A stretch of 64,000 bases of DNA from positions 104,859-168,858 of the forward strand of contig DUBO01000056.1 in NCBI GenBank assembly GCA_012960245.1, written 5' to 3'. The stretch comes from Candidatus Binatota bacterium (lineage in GTDB: Bacteria; Desulfobacterota; Binatia; UBA1149). Numbering within the stretch: position 1 is the stretch's first letter; each line of letters starts with the position of its first letter. A model generated the notes under the pieces. That model was not told where the DNA came from, did no database searches, and saw only the letters and a program-made list of their open reading frames with translations. The position numbers were made by a program, and so were the translations under genes. Positions 14,952 to 23,369 of this stretch are shown here, one piece after another.

Positions 14952-17039
14952 TTACGGGCAGTTCGATCCCCCCGGCGCTTCGAAGGCGGTCACGCCGTCG
15001 TCGCAAATTCCGTGGTAGTCGAAGTTGATCGTTACCCTGCCTGCCCCCGGTAACCCGCCGGCGTTGTTCACGGCCGGGCTGGCGGTAGGCGGCACACAGA
15101 ATATGGCTCCCATGTCGCCGCCGTAGGGGCTGGGGTCACCCGCTGCCTCGATAGGATCGAGGTAGCAGTCACGACCCTGCACCAACGTGCAGTCGCCGCA
15201 GTCGCCTCCGTCACACTCCGAATCGAGCACGTCGCAGTCAGCATCGCTGGAGCAGGGAATAAGACCCTTGCCGCTGGCACGCAGTTGAGCGTCGCAGAAA
15301 GTAACCACGTTAGCAGCATTGGTGCAGATCCCTTCCTGGCCACTGGGGTCGTCCGGGTCAACTCCGCACACCCCGTCTGCGGCGCAGCCGTTGGGGAGGC
15401 GCCCAGCGCCGCCACCGTTGCTGTCGCAGGTGCCGGCACCCAGGGCCGTGCACTCGGCGTCGGAGTTACAACCAACCGTGCTGTCGCCGCTGCATACTGC
15501 ACAGGCGCAGCTGCTGGCTGCCAGCGGTGCGTCGCACTGCGTGCCAAACGGCAAGCTGGCCACTCCGTGGTTCAGGTTGAGCGCGATCGACAGGTCGCTG
15601 ATCTTAGAGCCCGCGTCGGGGGGGCACTCTATGGCACCGGGTCCGAAGTCGGGGTGAGTGGCGTCCACGGTGCAGGCCAGGCCGTCACGGGGCCCGCCGC
15701 TGCAGGTACCGCCCTCACAGGTCGGGCATGGCTTTGTCTGGCCTATGCCCTGGTGCAGGCGCGAAGTCAGCCCGATCTTGCAGTCGCCAGTGCACTCGCC
15801 GGTGATCCCGTCGCAGTTGCAGTCCAGCGGCCCGGTGATCTCGTTGATCACGCAGACCGGGGTGCCCGAGCTCGACAGCGCCAGCGGTGGGCCGAAGAAG
15901 CAGTTGCAGGTGTCGCCGCCGCAATCATCGGCGTCGGCCACGAAGGGCTCGTCGCAGGTGGTGGTCAAGTCGTTATCGCAACGGCAGTAGCCCGGTGACG
16001 GGTCCTCGGTGACCACGCAGTTGGCGCAGTCGCCGTCGCAGGCGGTCAGCACCGCGCTCTGGAAGGCGTCAACGATGTCCACGTCGTGGGCGCCACCGTT
16101 GAATCCCGAATCCAGCTCGGAGTTGGTGAGCTGGGCGCCGTAGCCGGCGTTGAACAGCACGGGGAAGCTGGCCGGACAGTTGCCGGGCAGTTCGAAGGCC
16201 ATGGCCACCGTGCCGCCACCGTTCGTTATAGCCACGTCGGCGGTCACGCAGGCCTGCAACTGGGCAACAGTGTCACCGCAGGAATCGATCGCGTCCAATT
16301 CGGCCTTGGACAGGGCGCAGGCCTTGGCGATACCGTCGTTGGTCTTGCCCGCCGTACTGGCGATTTTTCCCTTGGGATCGGCGCTGCCGCAGACCCAGGA
16401 AATGGGCCCCAGCGACTTGTCGGTGCCCGCCTGGCACTTGCTGCGCTCCTTGCCCACTGTCGCGACCAGCTTGCCCGCGTTCTTGGCAATGGCGCCACGG
16501 CACTTGAGCTGGTCCTTTGACAATCCGGTAGGATTGTCAGGCAGGCCGTTGATCTCTTTAGATGCCATCTCAACCGTGGCGTCGGCCAGGCCGATGAGGC
16601 AATCCGAGAGTTCGGCGAAGTCGTCGATGCCGTCGCCAGCACCGCCGTCGTCGGTGGCCTGGGCCGGTGAGGGACAACGTCCGTACTGGTCCAATACGTT
16701 GGTGAACGGGTTACCAGTGGTCTTGTCAGCGCACTTGTCTTTTGCGCCGCCTATCGAAGAGCGGAGCTTGGCGGCCGCCTTGGTGAGTTTACCCTTGATA
16801 TCGGCCTGGCCCAGGTCGTTGCAGTCGGTGCCCGCACCCACTTTGCCCTTGTCGCGGCTTTTGTGGCAGCCGCCGACGGCCTTCCACGCGGTAGCCACGT
16901 ACTTGGTCACATTCTTGCCAATCGTGCCTCGGCACTTGGCCTCGTCCTTGGTAATCTGGGCATCCGCTGTCGGTACCCCCAACGCCAGTACCAGTGCCGC
17001 GATTGCCGCTGCAGCTACTCCTGTCCATTTGCTTGACAT
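14952..17039 (-). CDS. Secreted Cys-rich protein A (paralogue of the next gene upstream)
   Basis: 695 residues. A signal peptide (MSSKWTGVAAAAIAALVLAL, cleavage near TADA-Q) is followed by two exact C-x21-C-x14-C modules at C36-C58-C73 and C180-C202-C217, each starting K-C-R-G-x-I. The central and C-terminal parts are very Cys- and Asp-rich, for example CSGDSTVGCNSDAEC and CSSDADCDVLDSECDGGDC, which suggests disulfides and perhaps calcium sites. The protein ends FEAPGGSNCP with no anchor. It is collinear with the 696-residue protein at 17352-19442 along its whole length, so the pair arose by tandem duplication. An AGAGGAGAG ribosome site precedes ATG 17039. I recognise no named domain and cannot assign a function; it is probably extracellular or on the cell surface. 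Confidence 0.85.
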   Translation of the reverse strand: MSSKWTGVAAAAIAALVLALGVPTADAQITKDEAKCRGTIGKNVTKYVATAWKAVGGCHKSRDKGKVGAGTDCNDLGQADIKGKLTKAAAKLRSSIGGAKDKCADKTTGNPFTNVLDQYGRCPSPAQATDDGGAGDGIDDFAELSDCLIGLADATVEMASKEINGLPDNPTGLSKDQLKCRGAIAKNAGKLVATVGKERSKCQAGTDKSLGPISWVCGSADPKGKIASTAGKTNDGIAKACALSKAELDAIDSCGDTVAQLQACVTADVAITNGGGTVAMAFELPGNCPASFPVLFNAGYGAQLTNSELDSGFNGGAHDVDIVDAFQSAVLTACDGDCANCVVTEDPSPGYCRCDNDLTTTCDEPFVADADDCGGDTCNCFFGPPLALSSSGTPVCVINEITGPLDCNCDGITGECTGDCKIGLTSRLHQGIGQTKPCPTCEGGTCSGGPRDGLACTVDATHPDFGPGAIECPPDAGSKISDLSIALNLNHGVASLPFGTQCDAPLAASSCACAVCSGDSTVGCNSDAECTALGAGTCDSNGGGAGRLPNGCAADGVCGVDPDDPSGQEGICTNAANVVTFCDAQLRASGKGLIPCSSDADCDVLDSECDGGDCGDCTLVQGRDCYLDPIEAAGDPSPYGGDMGAIFCVPPTASPAVNNAGGLPGAGRVTINFDYHGICDDGVTAFEAPGGSNCP

Positions 17040-17160
17040 GGATTTTCTCTCCTCTCTGTTAATTCCCCATTACCGGGAAGGGTTGTTGTAGTGTGAGCGC
17101 GGGATTCCTGTTTCCGCCGTGTGAGCAGTCTTCTCGGAGACATGGGCACTGCGCGAAACT

Positions 17161-17185
17161 AGTCTATTAGGGGGGGGGGTGTCAA
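17161..17185 (-). promoter_or_regulatory. Candidate promoter with C10 tract after a TTGACA box
   Basis: On the minus strand a perfect TTGACA (17180-17185) is followed directly by ten C residues (17170-17179) and then TAATAGACTAG. The best -10-like hexamer, TAGACT (17161-17166), is only 13 bases from the -35 box, shorter than the usual 16-18. Change in length of the C tract would change this spacing. The transcription start is not proven. Confidence 0.35.
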
Positions 17186-17281
17186 TGGCGAAACCCCCCC
17201 AACAGGGTGGGGAAAGTTGTGGTGAAGGCCTTTTTTTTTGAATTGGCCGCGAGGCGGATCCGATGATCCCTGTTACGCAAA

Positions 17282-17316
17282 GAAAAACCCCCGCGGTGGA
17301 GTAACCACCGCGGGGG
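17282..17316 (-). terminator. Rho-independent terminator of the second tandem secreted-protein gene
   Basis: A perfect 12-bp stem (CCCCCGCGGTGG at 17288-17299 with CCACCGCGGGGG at 17305-17316) and a five-base loop. On the minus strand it is followed by TTTTTCTTTGCG. It lies about 36 bp past the stop codon at 17352. Confidence 0.9.
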
Positions 17317-17351
17317 CCATGTGTCGAGTCGGGGCGCTGTCGATCCGCCAG

Positions 17352-19442
17352 TCAGGGGCAGTTAGATCCGCCCGGTGTCTCAAACTCTGTGACTCCATCA
17401 GGACAGTACCCGGTGAAGTCGAAACGCACGTCCAGGCGACCCGGACCGGGTGAGCCGCCGGCGTTGTTGACCGCCGAGTTGCTGGTGGGGGGCGTGCACC
17501 AGGTTGCAACCAGGCTCGAACTGTTGAGCCCGGGGTCGCCCGAGACAGTGATGGGATCGAGGAAGCAGGATCGCAGGGCAGCACCGCCGCAGTTTCCACA
17601 GTCCCCGCCGTCGCACTCCGGGTCAAGGGCGTCGCAATCAGCGTCGCTGGAGCAGGGTATGTAACCGTCGCCGTTGGCGCGCAGCTGGCCGTCGCAGAAC
17701 TGGCTGGTCGGGCTCGTGTCGCAGACACCGTGCACGCCGTCGCCCGAGTCACTGCACACGCCATCGAGGCAGGCATTGGGAAAGCGCGCCGAGCCGCCGC
17801 CGTTGCTGTCGCAGAGCCCTGCGCCTACGGCCGCGCACTCGGCGTCTGAATTACACGCCACCGTGCTGTCCCCGCTGCACACCGCGCAGGCACAGGCAGT
17901 GGCCGCGAGCGGTGGGTCGCAGGTGAGGTCGAAGCCCAGGGAAGAATTCTCCGTGGTGGTGTTGAGTACCGTCTTTACGGTGCCCGGGATGCGCGTGCCC
18001 GGGTCCGGCTGGCAGTCAAAACTGCTGTTGCCGAAGGTCGGGTGTACGGCGTCTACCGCGCAGGCCAGGCCATCCCGCGGTCCTCCGTTGCAGGTGCCCC
18101 CGTCACAGGTGGGACACGGCTGGGTCACGGTGATGCCCGTGTACACGCTGCTCTCGCCCTGTATCGTCGTGTTGGCCAGGGCCGTGCCGGCGTCGGCGCT
18201 GCCGGTGAGCTCCTCGGCAATCTGGGTCAGTACGCACACCGGTACTCCGGCACTGGACAGGGCAAGGGGTGGTCCGAAACGACAGATGCACTCGTTGCCC
18301 GCGCCACAGTCGTCTGCGTCCTCGGCACTGAAAGGCTCGTCGCAGCTTATGGTGGGGTCGTTGTCGCAGCGGCAGTTACCCATGGACTTGTCTACCGGCA
18401 GTATTGACACTGCGCAGTTGTCGCAGTCCGTGTCACAGGCCAGGTTGGCTTCGCCTACCCAGCCGTCGAGGATGTCGACGCCGTGGGCAAGTCCGGTCCA
18501 GCCCAGGCTGAGCTCGGTGGAGGTGCGCTGCTGGCCAAAGCCGGCCAAGGTGGTCACCTGTACTCCGCTGGGGCAGACGCCGGGAAGCTCGAAGAGCATG
18601 GCTGTCATGCCGTTGCCCACCTTGGCGGCTATGGTGTCCACGAGGCAAGCCTGCAGCTGGGCGGGGGTGTCGCCGCAGGAATCGAGCGCGTCGAGGGTAT
18701 CCTCGTCGCCCAGGCAAGCCTTGGTTATGCCGTCCTTGAACTTCTGACCGGTGCTGGCGATCTTGCCCTTGCCGTCAAAAGAGCCGCAGGTCCAGTCTAT
18801 GTTGCCGCCGGCCTTGTCGGCCCCGGCCTGGCACTTGCCTCGTTCCTTGCTGATGGTTGCCATCAACTTGGCCGTGCTTTTTCCGATCGTGCCCTGGCAC
18901 TTCGCCAAGTCCTTGCTGAGCGAGGCGTGATTCGGGTCACCCATGACCTCGCTGGCCGTGAGGCCGATGAGACTGTCCGAGACCGCGATCAGGCAGTCGG
19001 CCAGTTCAGAAAAATCGTCTATGCCGTCCGTGGCGCCGCCGTCGTCGGTGATTTCACCGGGCGAGGGGCAGCGGCCATAGACTGCCAGTACGTTGGATAG
19101 CGCGTCTCCAGTTGTCTTGTCAGCGCACTTGTCCTTGGCTCCACCCAGCGAATCGCGAATCTTGGAAGCAGCCTTGCCCAGCTTGCCCTTGATGTCGGCT
19201 TGTATGGGGTCGTTGCAGTCAACGCCGGCACCGACCTTGCCCTTGAGCTTGCCCTTGTGACATCCCGCCACGGCTTTCCACGCACCGGCCTGGTACTTGG
19301 ACGTTGTCTTGAAGATCGTGCTGCGGCATTTGGCCTCGTCTTTGGTCATGGCCGCGTGGGCCTCTGACGCGAGCAGGCCCGAGCCGAACAGGCCCGTCAA
19401 CGCGAATAGTGTGGCAAGTGAGAGTGCTTTTATGGTTCTCAT
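17352..19442 (-). CDS. Secreted Cys-rich protein B (paralogue of the gene at 14952-17039)
   Basis: 696 residues. Signal peptide MRTIKALSLATLFALTGLFG, cleavage near SEAHA-A. Two exact C-x21-C-x14-C modules lie at C39-C61-C76 and C182-C204-C219. Between and after them the order of Cys-rich segments matches paralogue A, including YGRCPSP, DDGGxxDGIDDFxEL, CRCDND, CPTC-GGTC-GGPRDGLAC, CAVCSGDSTV-CNSDAEC and the last residues PGGSNCP. Long stretches are identical between the two proteins, but the middle (residues about 380-470) differs. AAGGAG lies 12 bases before ATG 19442. It has its own promoter and terminator, so the two paralogues are expressed separately. Function unknown; no catalytic motif is seen. 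Confidence 0.85.
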   Translation of the reverse strand: MRTIKALSLATLFALTGLFGSGLLASEAHAAMTKDEAKCRSTIFKTTSKYQAGAWKAVAGCHKGKLKGKVGAGVDCNDPIQADIKGKLGKAASKIRDSLGGAKDKCADKTTGDALSNVLAVYGRCPSPGEITDDGGATDGIDDFSELADCLIAVSDSLIGLTASEVMGDPNHASLSKDLAKCQGTIGKSTAKLMATISKERGKCQAGADKAGGNIDWTCGSFDGKGKIASTGQKFKDGITKACLGDEDTLDALDSCGDTPAQLQACLVDTIAAKVGNGMTAMLFELPGVCPSGVQVTTLAGFGQQRTSTELSLGWTGLAHGVDILDGWVGEANLACDTDCDNCAVSILPVDKSMGNCRCDNDPTISCDEPFSAEDADDCGAGNECICRFGPPLALSSAGVPVCVLTQIAEELTGSADAGTALANTTIQGESSVYTGITVTQPCPTCDGGTCNGGPRDGLACAVDAVHPTFGNSSFDCQPDPGTRIPGTVKTVLNTTTENSSLGFDLTCDPPLAATACACAVCSGDSTVACNSDAECAAVGAGLCDSNGGGSARFPNACLDGVCSDSGDGVHGVCDTSPTSQFCDGQLRANGDGYIPCSSDADCDALDPECDGGDCGNCGGAALRSCFLDPITVSGDPGLNSSSLVATWCTPPTSNSAVNNAGGSPGPGRLDVRFDFTGYCPDGVTEFETPGGSNCP

Positions 19443-19509
19443 AACAGTTGATTTCTCCTTAGCTTTTTCGTTGTTGTAAGCCTTGCTTTCGCCGCTTACA
19501 GAAGACGTG

Positions 19510-19536
19510 ATTATGTTCTCGACCCAGCGATGTCAA
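19510..19536 (-). promoter_or_regulatory. Sigma-70-like promoter of the secreted protein B gene
   Basis: Minus strand: TTGACA (19531-19536), 15-base spacer, CATAAT (19510-19515). The -35 is perfect and the -10 matches five of six. It would start transcription near 19503, giving a leader of about 60 bases before ATG 19442. Confidence 0.5.
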
Positions 19537-19689
19537 GGGTTAAGGCGGGCCTTTGAACAGGTTTTCTTACCACGATTTAGACCGGGCAGTGGATCTATCG
19601 GGGCGGGGTCAAGTGGGAAGAAGACGGCTGGCCCAGCTGTCGCTAACAGCCCCCGGGCCGGGCCCTGAATACCTGGCAGAACCGGCCTC

Positions 19690-20376
19690 TCAGCCGGCTA
19701 CGCCCATCATCGAGAGGAACTGCTGCAGGTTTTCAAAGCGCATGAAAACATTGGACTTCTTCTCGGCGCCTATGGTCGAGCTGCTGTCCGTCGCGTAGTT
19801 GTGGCCGGGGTAAACGACGGTGTCGTCGGGCAGGGCCGACAGCTTCTGCTTGAGGCTGTAGTAGAGGTCTTCGGGGTTGCTTCCGGGCAGGTCCACCCGC
19901 CCGCAGGCACCGATGAAAAGCGTGTCCCCCGATACGACGTTGCCGTCCACGAGGAAGCACTGCGAGCCCGGCGTGTGGCCGGGAGTGTGCAGAAAACGAA
20001 CAGGAATCTTTCCCACGTCGAGGGTGGTCTCGCCATCAACCGCCACGTAGTCGCTGCTCTCAAGCCCGGTGGTCTGGGCCACGTAAGGCGCCTCGGCTTT
20101 GTGGATATAAATCTTCACTGGCCGTTTTTCCAGCAGCGTGTCGAGGCCCTCGATGCTGAGGCCCATCATGTCGCCGCCGATGTGGTCGGGGTGGTAGTGG
20201 GTCGCCAGGGCGCCGACCAGTTCCATGTCGTCCTTGTCGAGCTGTTCGAGTATGGCGTCTATGTCCCACGCGGGATCAACCACCACCGCTTTGCGCTCCG
20301 CCTGGTCGCCGATCAGGTAGACGTAGTTGGCCATGTCGCCGATCGCGAGTTGCTTGAAGTAGAGGCCCTCTTTCAT
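19690..20376 (-). CDS. MBL-fold metallo-hydrolase (glyoxalase II/persulfide dioxygenase-like)
   Basis: 228 residues. The metal ligands of the glyoxalase II clan are all present: THYHPDH, HTPGHTPGS, GDTLFIGACGRVDLPGS and VYPGH. Compared with glyoxalase II the C-terminal glutathione-binding domain is short, so the protein may act on another thioester or on persulfides. It starts at ATG 20376, only six bases after the adenosyltransferase stop, and is the third gene of an operon with the adenosyltransferase and a PAS-receiver protein. Substrate undetermined. Confidence 0.85.
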   Translation of the reverse strand: MKEGLYFKQLAIGDMANYVYLIGDQAERKAVVVDPAWDIDAILEQLDKDDMELVGALATHYHPDHIGGDMMGLSIEGLDTLLEKRPVKIYIHKAEAPYVAQTTGLESSDYVAVDGETTLDVGKIPVRFLHTPGHTPGSQCFLVDGNVVSGDTLFIGACGRVDLPGSNPEDLYYSLKQKLSALPDDTVVYPGHNYATDSSSTIGAEKKSNVFMRFENLQQFLSMMGVAG

Positions 20377-20382
20377 GCTGCG

Positions 20383-21006
20383 TTAGTCTTCCTTGCGGCT
20401 GTCTTCGAGGCCGTGTTGCCACAGCGTTTCCTCGATGCCGGATTTCCTGGCCGCCCAACGCGACATGACGAAGAGCAGGTCGCTCAGCCGGTTGAGGTAG
20501 CGCACCGGGCCAGCGGGCAGGGTGTCGTTGTGGGCCATGCCGATTACTTTGCGCTCGGCCCGTCGGCAGACGGTACGCGCCAGGTGCAGTCGCGCCCCGG
20601 TTTCGCCTCCCCCGGGCAGCACGAAGGATTTCAGTTCCTCGAGGTCTTCCTGCAGCTCGTCCATCTGCTGCTCGAGCCAGGCAATGTGCTCGTCGCCGAT
20701 GCTTTTGGAGCCGGGTCGCGAACTCGAGGGCGGCGTCGCCAGTTCGGAGCCGAGGTCGAACAGCTCCTGCTGCAGCCGCCCGAGCAGCGACTGCAAGCGG
20801 GCGTTGTCTGCTTCGGGCATGCCCGAGCCGTTCTTTCCGGTGCTGCCCAGCGACGCGCGAACCAGGCCGAGTACGCTGTTGAGCTCATCTACTTCGCCGT
20901 AGGCGTCCACCCGCGGGTGGTTCTTTGAAACCCGGTCGCCACCTACCAGCGAGGTCAGTCCATCATCCCCTGTACGGGTATAAACGCGGTTTATGCGTAT
21001 CGCCAT
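20383..21006 (-). CDS. PduO-type cob(I)alamin adenosyltransferase
   Basis: 207 residues. The N-terminal ATP-binding motif TRTGDDGLTSLVGGDRVSK is diagnostic of the PduO/MMAB family. VDELNSVLG and the C-terminal block with RRAER, YLNRLSDLLFVMSRWAA follow it. The enzyme transfers the 5'-deoxyadenosyl group of ATP to cob(I)alamin, giving coenzyme B12 for mutases such as methylmalonyl-CoA mutase. About 20 residues between the first and second helices (GSTGKNGSGMPEAD) are a low-complexity insertion. No cobalamin riboswitch is visible, and no B12-dependent enzyme lies in this window. Confidence 0.93.
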   Translation of the reverse strand: MAIRINRVYTRTGDDGLTSLVGGDRVSKNHPRVDAYGEVDELNSVLGLVRASLGSTGKNGSGMPEADNARLQSLLGRLQQELFDLGSELATPPSSSRPGSKSIGDEHIAWLEQQMDELQEDLEELKSFVLPGGGETGARLHLARTVCRRAERKVIGMAHNDTLPAGPVRYLNRLSDLLFVMSRWAARKSGIEETLWQHGLEDSRKED

Positions 21007-21035
21007 CGCGGCGACAGGTTTACCCCCGGCGGCGT

Positions 21036-22115
21036 TTAAGCGCGAACACGGGCGTCGATGAGCTCGACGAGACGGTCGGGGTCTATCGGTTTCTTGAAGA
21101 TCACGTCCTTCAGACCGACCGCCCGGGACCGCTTGAGGACGTGATCCTTGTCGTAGTAATAGGCGGTCATGAGCACCACCGGCAGGTCGCTGTGGCGGGC
21201 GTTGAGCTCCTGCAGCAAGTCGTAGCCGTCCATGTCGGGCATTACCACGTCGCTGAGCACGAGGTCGATTTTTTCTTTGCCGACCTGCTTGAGCGCATCG
21301 AGCCCGGAGCTGGCAGTGAGCACGTGGCAGCCCTCGGCTTCGAGCAGGTGGGCCATCGAAACAACCAGCTCTTCGTCGTCGTCCACCACGAGTATATGCC
21401 GGCCCGTCAGCCTGCTCTTGCCCGTGTTACCGTTGATGGAGGGAGCCTCCTGCCGCATGCCGAGGTCGGTCATGGTTCGACCGGGCAGGTACTCGGTGGT
21501 GCCGTACTGCCCGCTGGCGGCCATCTCGCCCACGCGCTCTACTATCGACTGGATTCTCCTCAGCGCGCGGTTGATGGAGGTAACCCGTTCATGCTCGGCC
21601 TTGTAGTCGTCCTCCTGCGCCTTATCGTGCAGGTAGCGGTCGAGCATGGCCGACTGGTTTACGACTATTTCCAGCGGCGTGTTTATTTCGTGGGCGAGGC
21701 TCACCGCCAGTTCGGCCAGGGTGTGCAGCTGCTCGTTGTGAATGAGGGCCGAGATGTCCTTGGCAAAACCTATGCTGCCGCGTTCGCGCTGACGTCCGTC
21801 GTAAATGATCGAACCCGATATCGCCACGGGTACCTTATGGCCGCTGCTGTCGACAAACTCCGTCTCGAAGTTTCTCACCAGTCCGGCACCACCGTGGTCG
21901 TCCGAACGCAAGGCGTCCATGACCGCGTGCGAGTGCTCGGAGTCGGGGTAGAGCATGGCCACGTGCTCGCCCATGACTTCGCTGGCCTCGTAGCCCAGCG
22001 TCTGGGCGGCGCCGTCGTTGTAGAAGATTATCGTGCCCTGCTTGTCCACCGCTATGACGATGTCGGGGGCGTTTTCGAGTAGTTGTTCGAAGTAGACTTT
22101 TGGCAGCTCTTTCAA
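21036..22115 (-). CDS. PAS - histidine phosphoacceptor-like - receiver protein without ATPase domain
   Basis: 359 residues. PAS domain at about 8-120 (ENAPDIVIAVDKQG, FYNDGAAQTLGY). The helix at about 130-200 carries an H-box, LAELAVSLAHEINTPLE, with His142. The receiver domain at 240-358 has ILVVDDDEE, phospho-acceptor Asp289 in LSDVVMPDMDG, and KKP. The HATPase_c catalytic domain that should follow the H-box is absent; only a roughly 35-residue linker links it to the receiver. It therefore cannot autophosphorylate as a normal kinase and may accept or relay phosphate from another kinase. TTG 22115 is the only sensible start before the PAS domain. First gene of the operon with the adenosyltransferase. 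Confidence 0.85.
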   Translation of the reverse strand: MKELPKVYFEQLLENAPDIVIAVDKQGTIIFYNDGAAQTLGYEASEVMGEHVAMLYPDSEHSHAVMDALRSDDHGGAGLVRNFETEFVDSSGHKVPVAISGSIIYDGRQRERGSIGFAKDISALIHNEQLHTLAELAVSLAHEINTPLEIVVNQSAMLDRYLHDKAQEDDYKAEHERVTSINRALRRIQSIVERVGEMAASGQYGTTEYLPGRTMTDLGMRQEAPSINGNTGKSRLTGRHILVVDDDEELVVSMAHLLEAEGCHVLTASSGLDALKQVGKEKIDLVLSDVVMPDMDGYDLLQELNARHSDLPVVLMTAYYYDKDHVLKRSRAVGLKDVIFKKPIDPDRLVELIDARVRA

Positions 22116-22242
22116 GGTTGTCCACCCCCGCTCACGAGCGATGCTATCGCGGGCTTGATCACCTAGAGGTTAAGCCCGCTCCCGGACGGGGTCAAGGACT
22201 TTTCATGGAGAAATCCAACGACTATGGCTAGTATCTGGTACG

Positions 22243-22698
22243 GTGTCGGGGGCAGTGAAAGGGCGAACGGGGGCTTACGTAGTCCTGCTGCTGTTGCTGG
22301 CGACGGTGGCGTCCTGCTACTGGACCCGCTACCCGGAACTGGTGGAGACCCACCTGGGCTTGCTCGAAGGGCTGGCGGCCGACGGCCGCGACATGGTGCA
22401 GGCCGGCTATGGCAGCAGGTTGCATACCGGCGAGATAGAGCGTTTTGATTACCCGCTCGAACGAGCGCAGCAATTCGCAGAAATAAGTCGCCGCAGGTGG
22501 CCCGATCGGGGGTCACTGAAGCTTTTTGACGAGGTACTGGCCGAGTACGCGGTAGTTCTCAAACTGCTCAGGGAGGCTTCGGCCGACCCGTCCGAGAGCG
22601 TGAAGCTCTCCATTGCCGTGGCCGTAGGGCGGCTGGAGATGGGGGCGGCGGGGACCCGGATGGAATTGCTTCGCGAAAGCAGCGAAAGCCAGCGTTAG
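22243..22698 (+). CDS. Small predicted lipoprotein, unknown function
   Basis: 151 residues. The N-terminus has basic residues, a Leu-rich stretch (AYVVLLLLLATVASC) and a V-A-S-C lipobox near residue 25, so it is probably lipid-anchored. The remainder is a helical domain with charged surface (ERFDYPLERAQQFAEISRRRW) and no motif I recognise. Start is GTG 22243; no ATG lies upstream in frame near the signal. It is divergent from the PAS-receiver operon across about 127 bp and convergent with the aldolase gene. The reading frame has the base composition of its neighbours, which supports a real gene. Confidence 0.65.
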   Translation: MSGAVKGRTGAYVVLLLLLATVASCYWTRYPELVETHLGLLEGLAADGRDMVQAGYGSRLHTGEIERFDYPLERAQQFAEISRRRWPDRGSLKLFDEVLAEYAVVLKLLREASADPSESVKLSIAVAVGRLEMGAAGTRMELLRESSESQR

Positions 22699-22714
22699 AC
22701 GGAGGGTTTTTCGC

Positions 22715-23359
22715 TCAGCCGGTGAGCTTGCGGTGGTCAGCCAGGAAGCGCTCCAGGCCGAGATCGGTCAGCGGGTGTTTCATCATCTGTCGTATGACCG
22801 ACCCGGGGCAGGTCGCCACGTCGGCGCCCATGCGCGCGGCTTCCACCGCGTGAAAGGTTCCCCTCACGGACGCGACCAGGACCTCGGTGGCGAAATCAAA
22901 GTTGGAGAAGATCTCGACGATCGAGGCGACCATACCCATGCCGTCTTCGCCTATGTCGTCCAGTCGCCCCACGAAAGGACTCACGTAGGCCGCGCCGGCC
23001 TTCGCTGCCAGCAGGGCCTGGGCGGGCTGAAAGATGAGGGTGACGTTTACCCGCGTGCCTTCTTCGGACAGGCAGCGCGTGGCCATCAGCCCATCAGCGG
23101 TCATGGGGCACTTGACGACCACGTGCTCGTGCATGGCTGCCAACTTGCGGCCCTCGGCGATCATGCCGTCGGCGTCGGTCGCGATGACCTCGGCGCTTAC
23201 CGGTCCGTTGACGAGTTCGCAGATTTCTACCAGCGATTCTTCTACCGGGCGGCCGGTCTTGGCCGCAAGGCTCGGGTTGGTGGTGGCGCCGTCAACTATT
23301 CCCCAGGACATGGCCTCGCGAATCTCGCCCATGTCGGCACTGTCGATAAAAATTTTCAT
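22715..23359 (-). CDS. fsa: Transaldolase/fructose-6-phosphate aldolase (TalC/FSA family)
   Basis: 214 residues, the short transaldolase form. [16 protein letters not shown] and [11 protein letters not shown]-type start (here [14 protein letters not shown]) are diagnostic. The Schiff-base Lys lies in [12 protein letters not shown], and [20 protein letters not shown] and [13 protein letters not shown] follow. It is either a transaldolase of the pentose phosphate pathway or an F6P aldolase; sequence alone does not separate the two well. ATG 23359 lies ten bases after the folK stop, so the two are probably co-transcribed. Confidence 0.92.
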   Translation of the reverse strand: MKIFIDSADMGEIREAMSWGIVDGATTNPSLAAKTGRPVEESLVEICELVNGPVSAEVIATDADGMIAEGRKLAAMHEHVVVKCPMTADGLMATRCLSEEGTRVNVTLIFQPAQALLAAKAGAAYVSPFVGRLDDIGEDGMGMVASIVEIFSNFDFATEVLVASVRGTFHAVEAARMGADVATCPGSVIRQMMKHPLTDLGLERFLADHRKLTG

Positions 23360-23369
23360 GTTCGCTCCG

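Larger units (their letters stand above)
17040..17351. other. Intergenic region between the two paralogues with homopolymer tracts
   Basis: 312 bp without a gene. On the plus strand it holds G10 at 17170-17179, C7 at 17194-17200 and T9 at 17231-17239. The G and C tracts can pair across a 14-base gap. The terminator of the upstream paralogue lies at 17282-17316. The rest should carry the promoter and a roughly 100-base leader of the gene starting at 17039. Confidence 0.7.
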
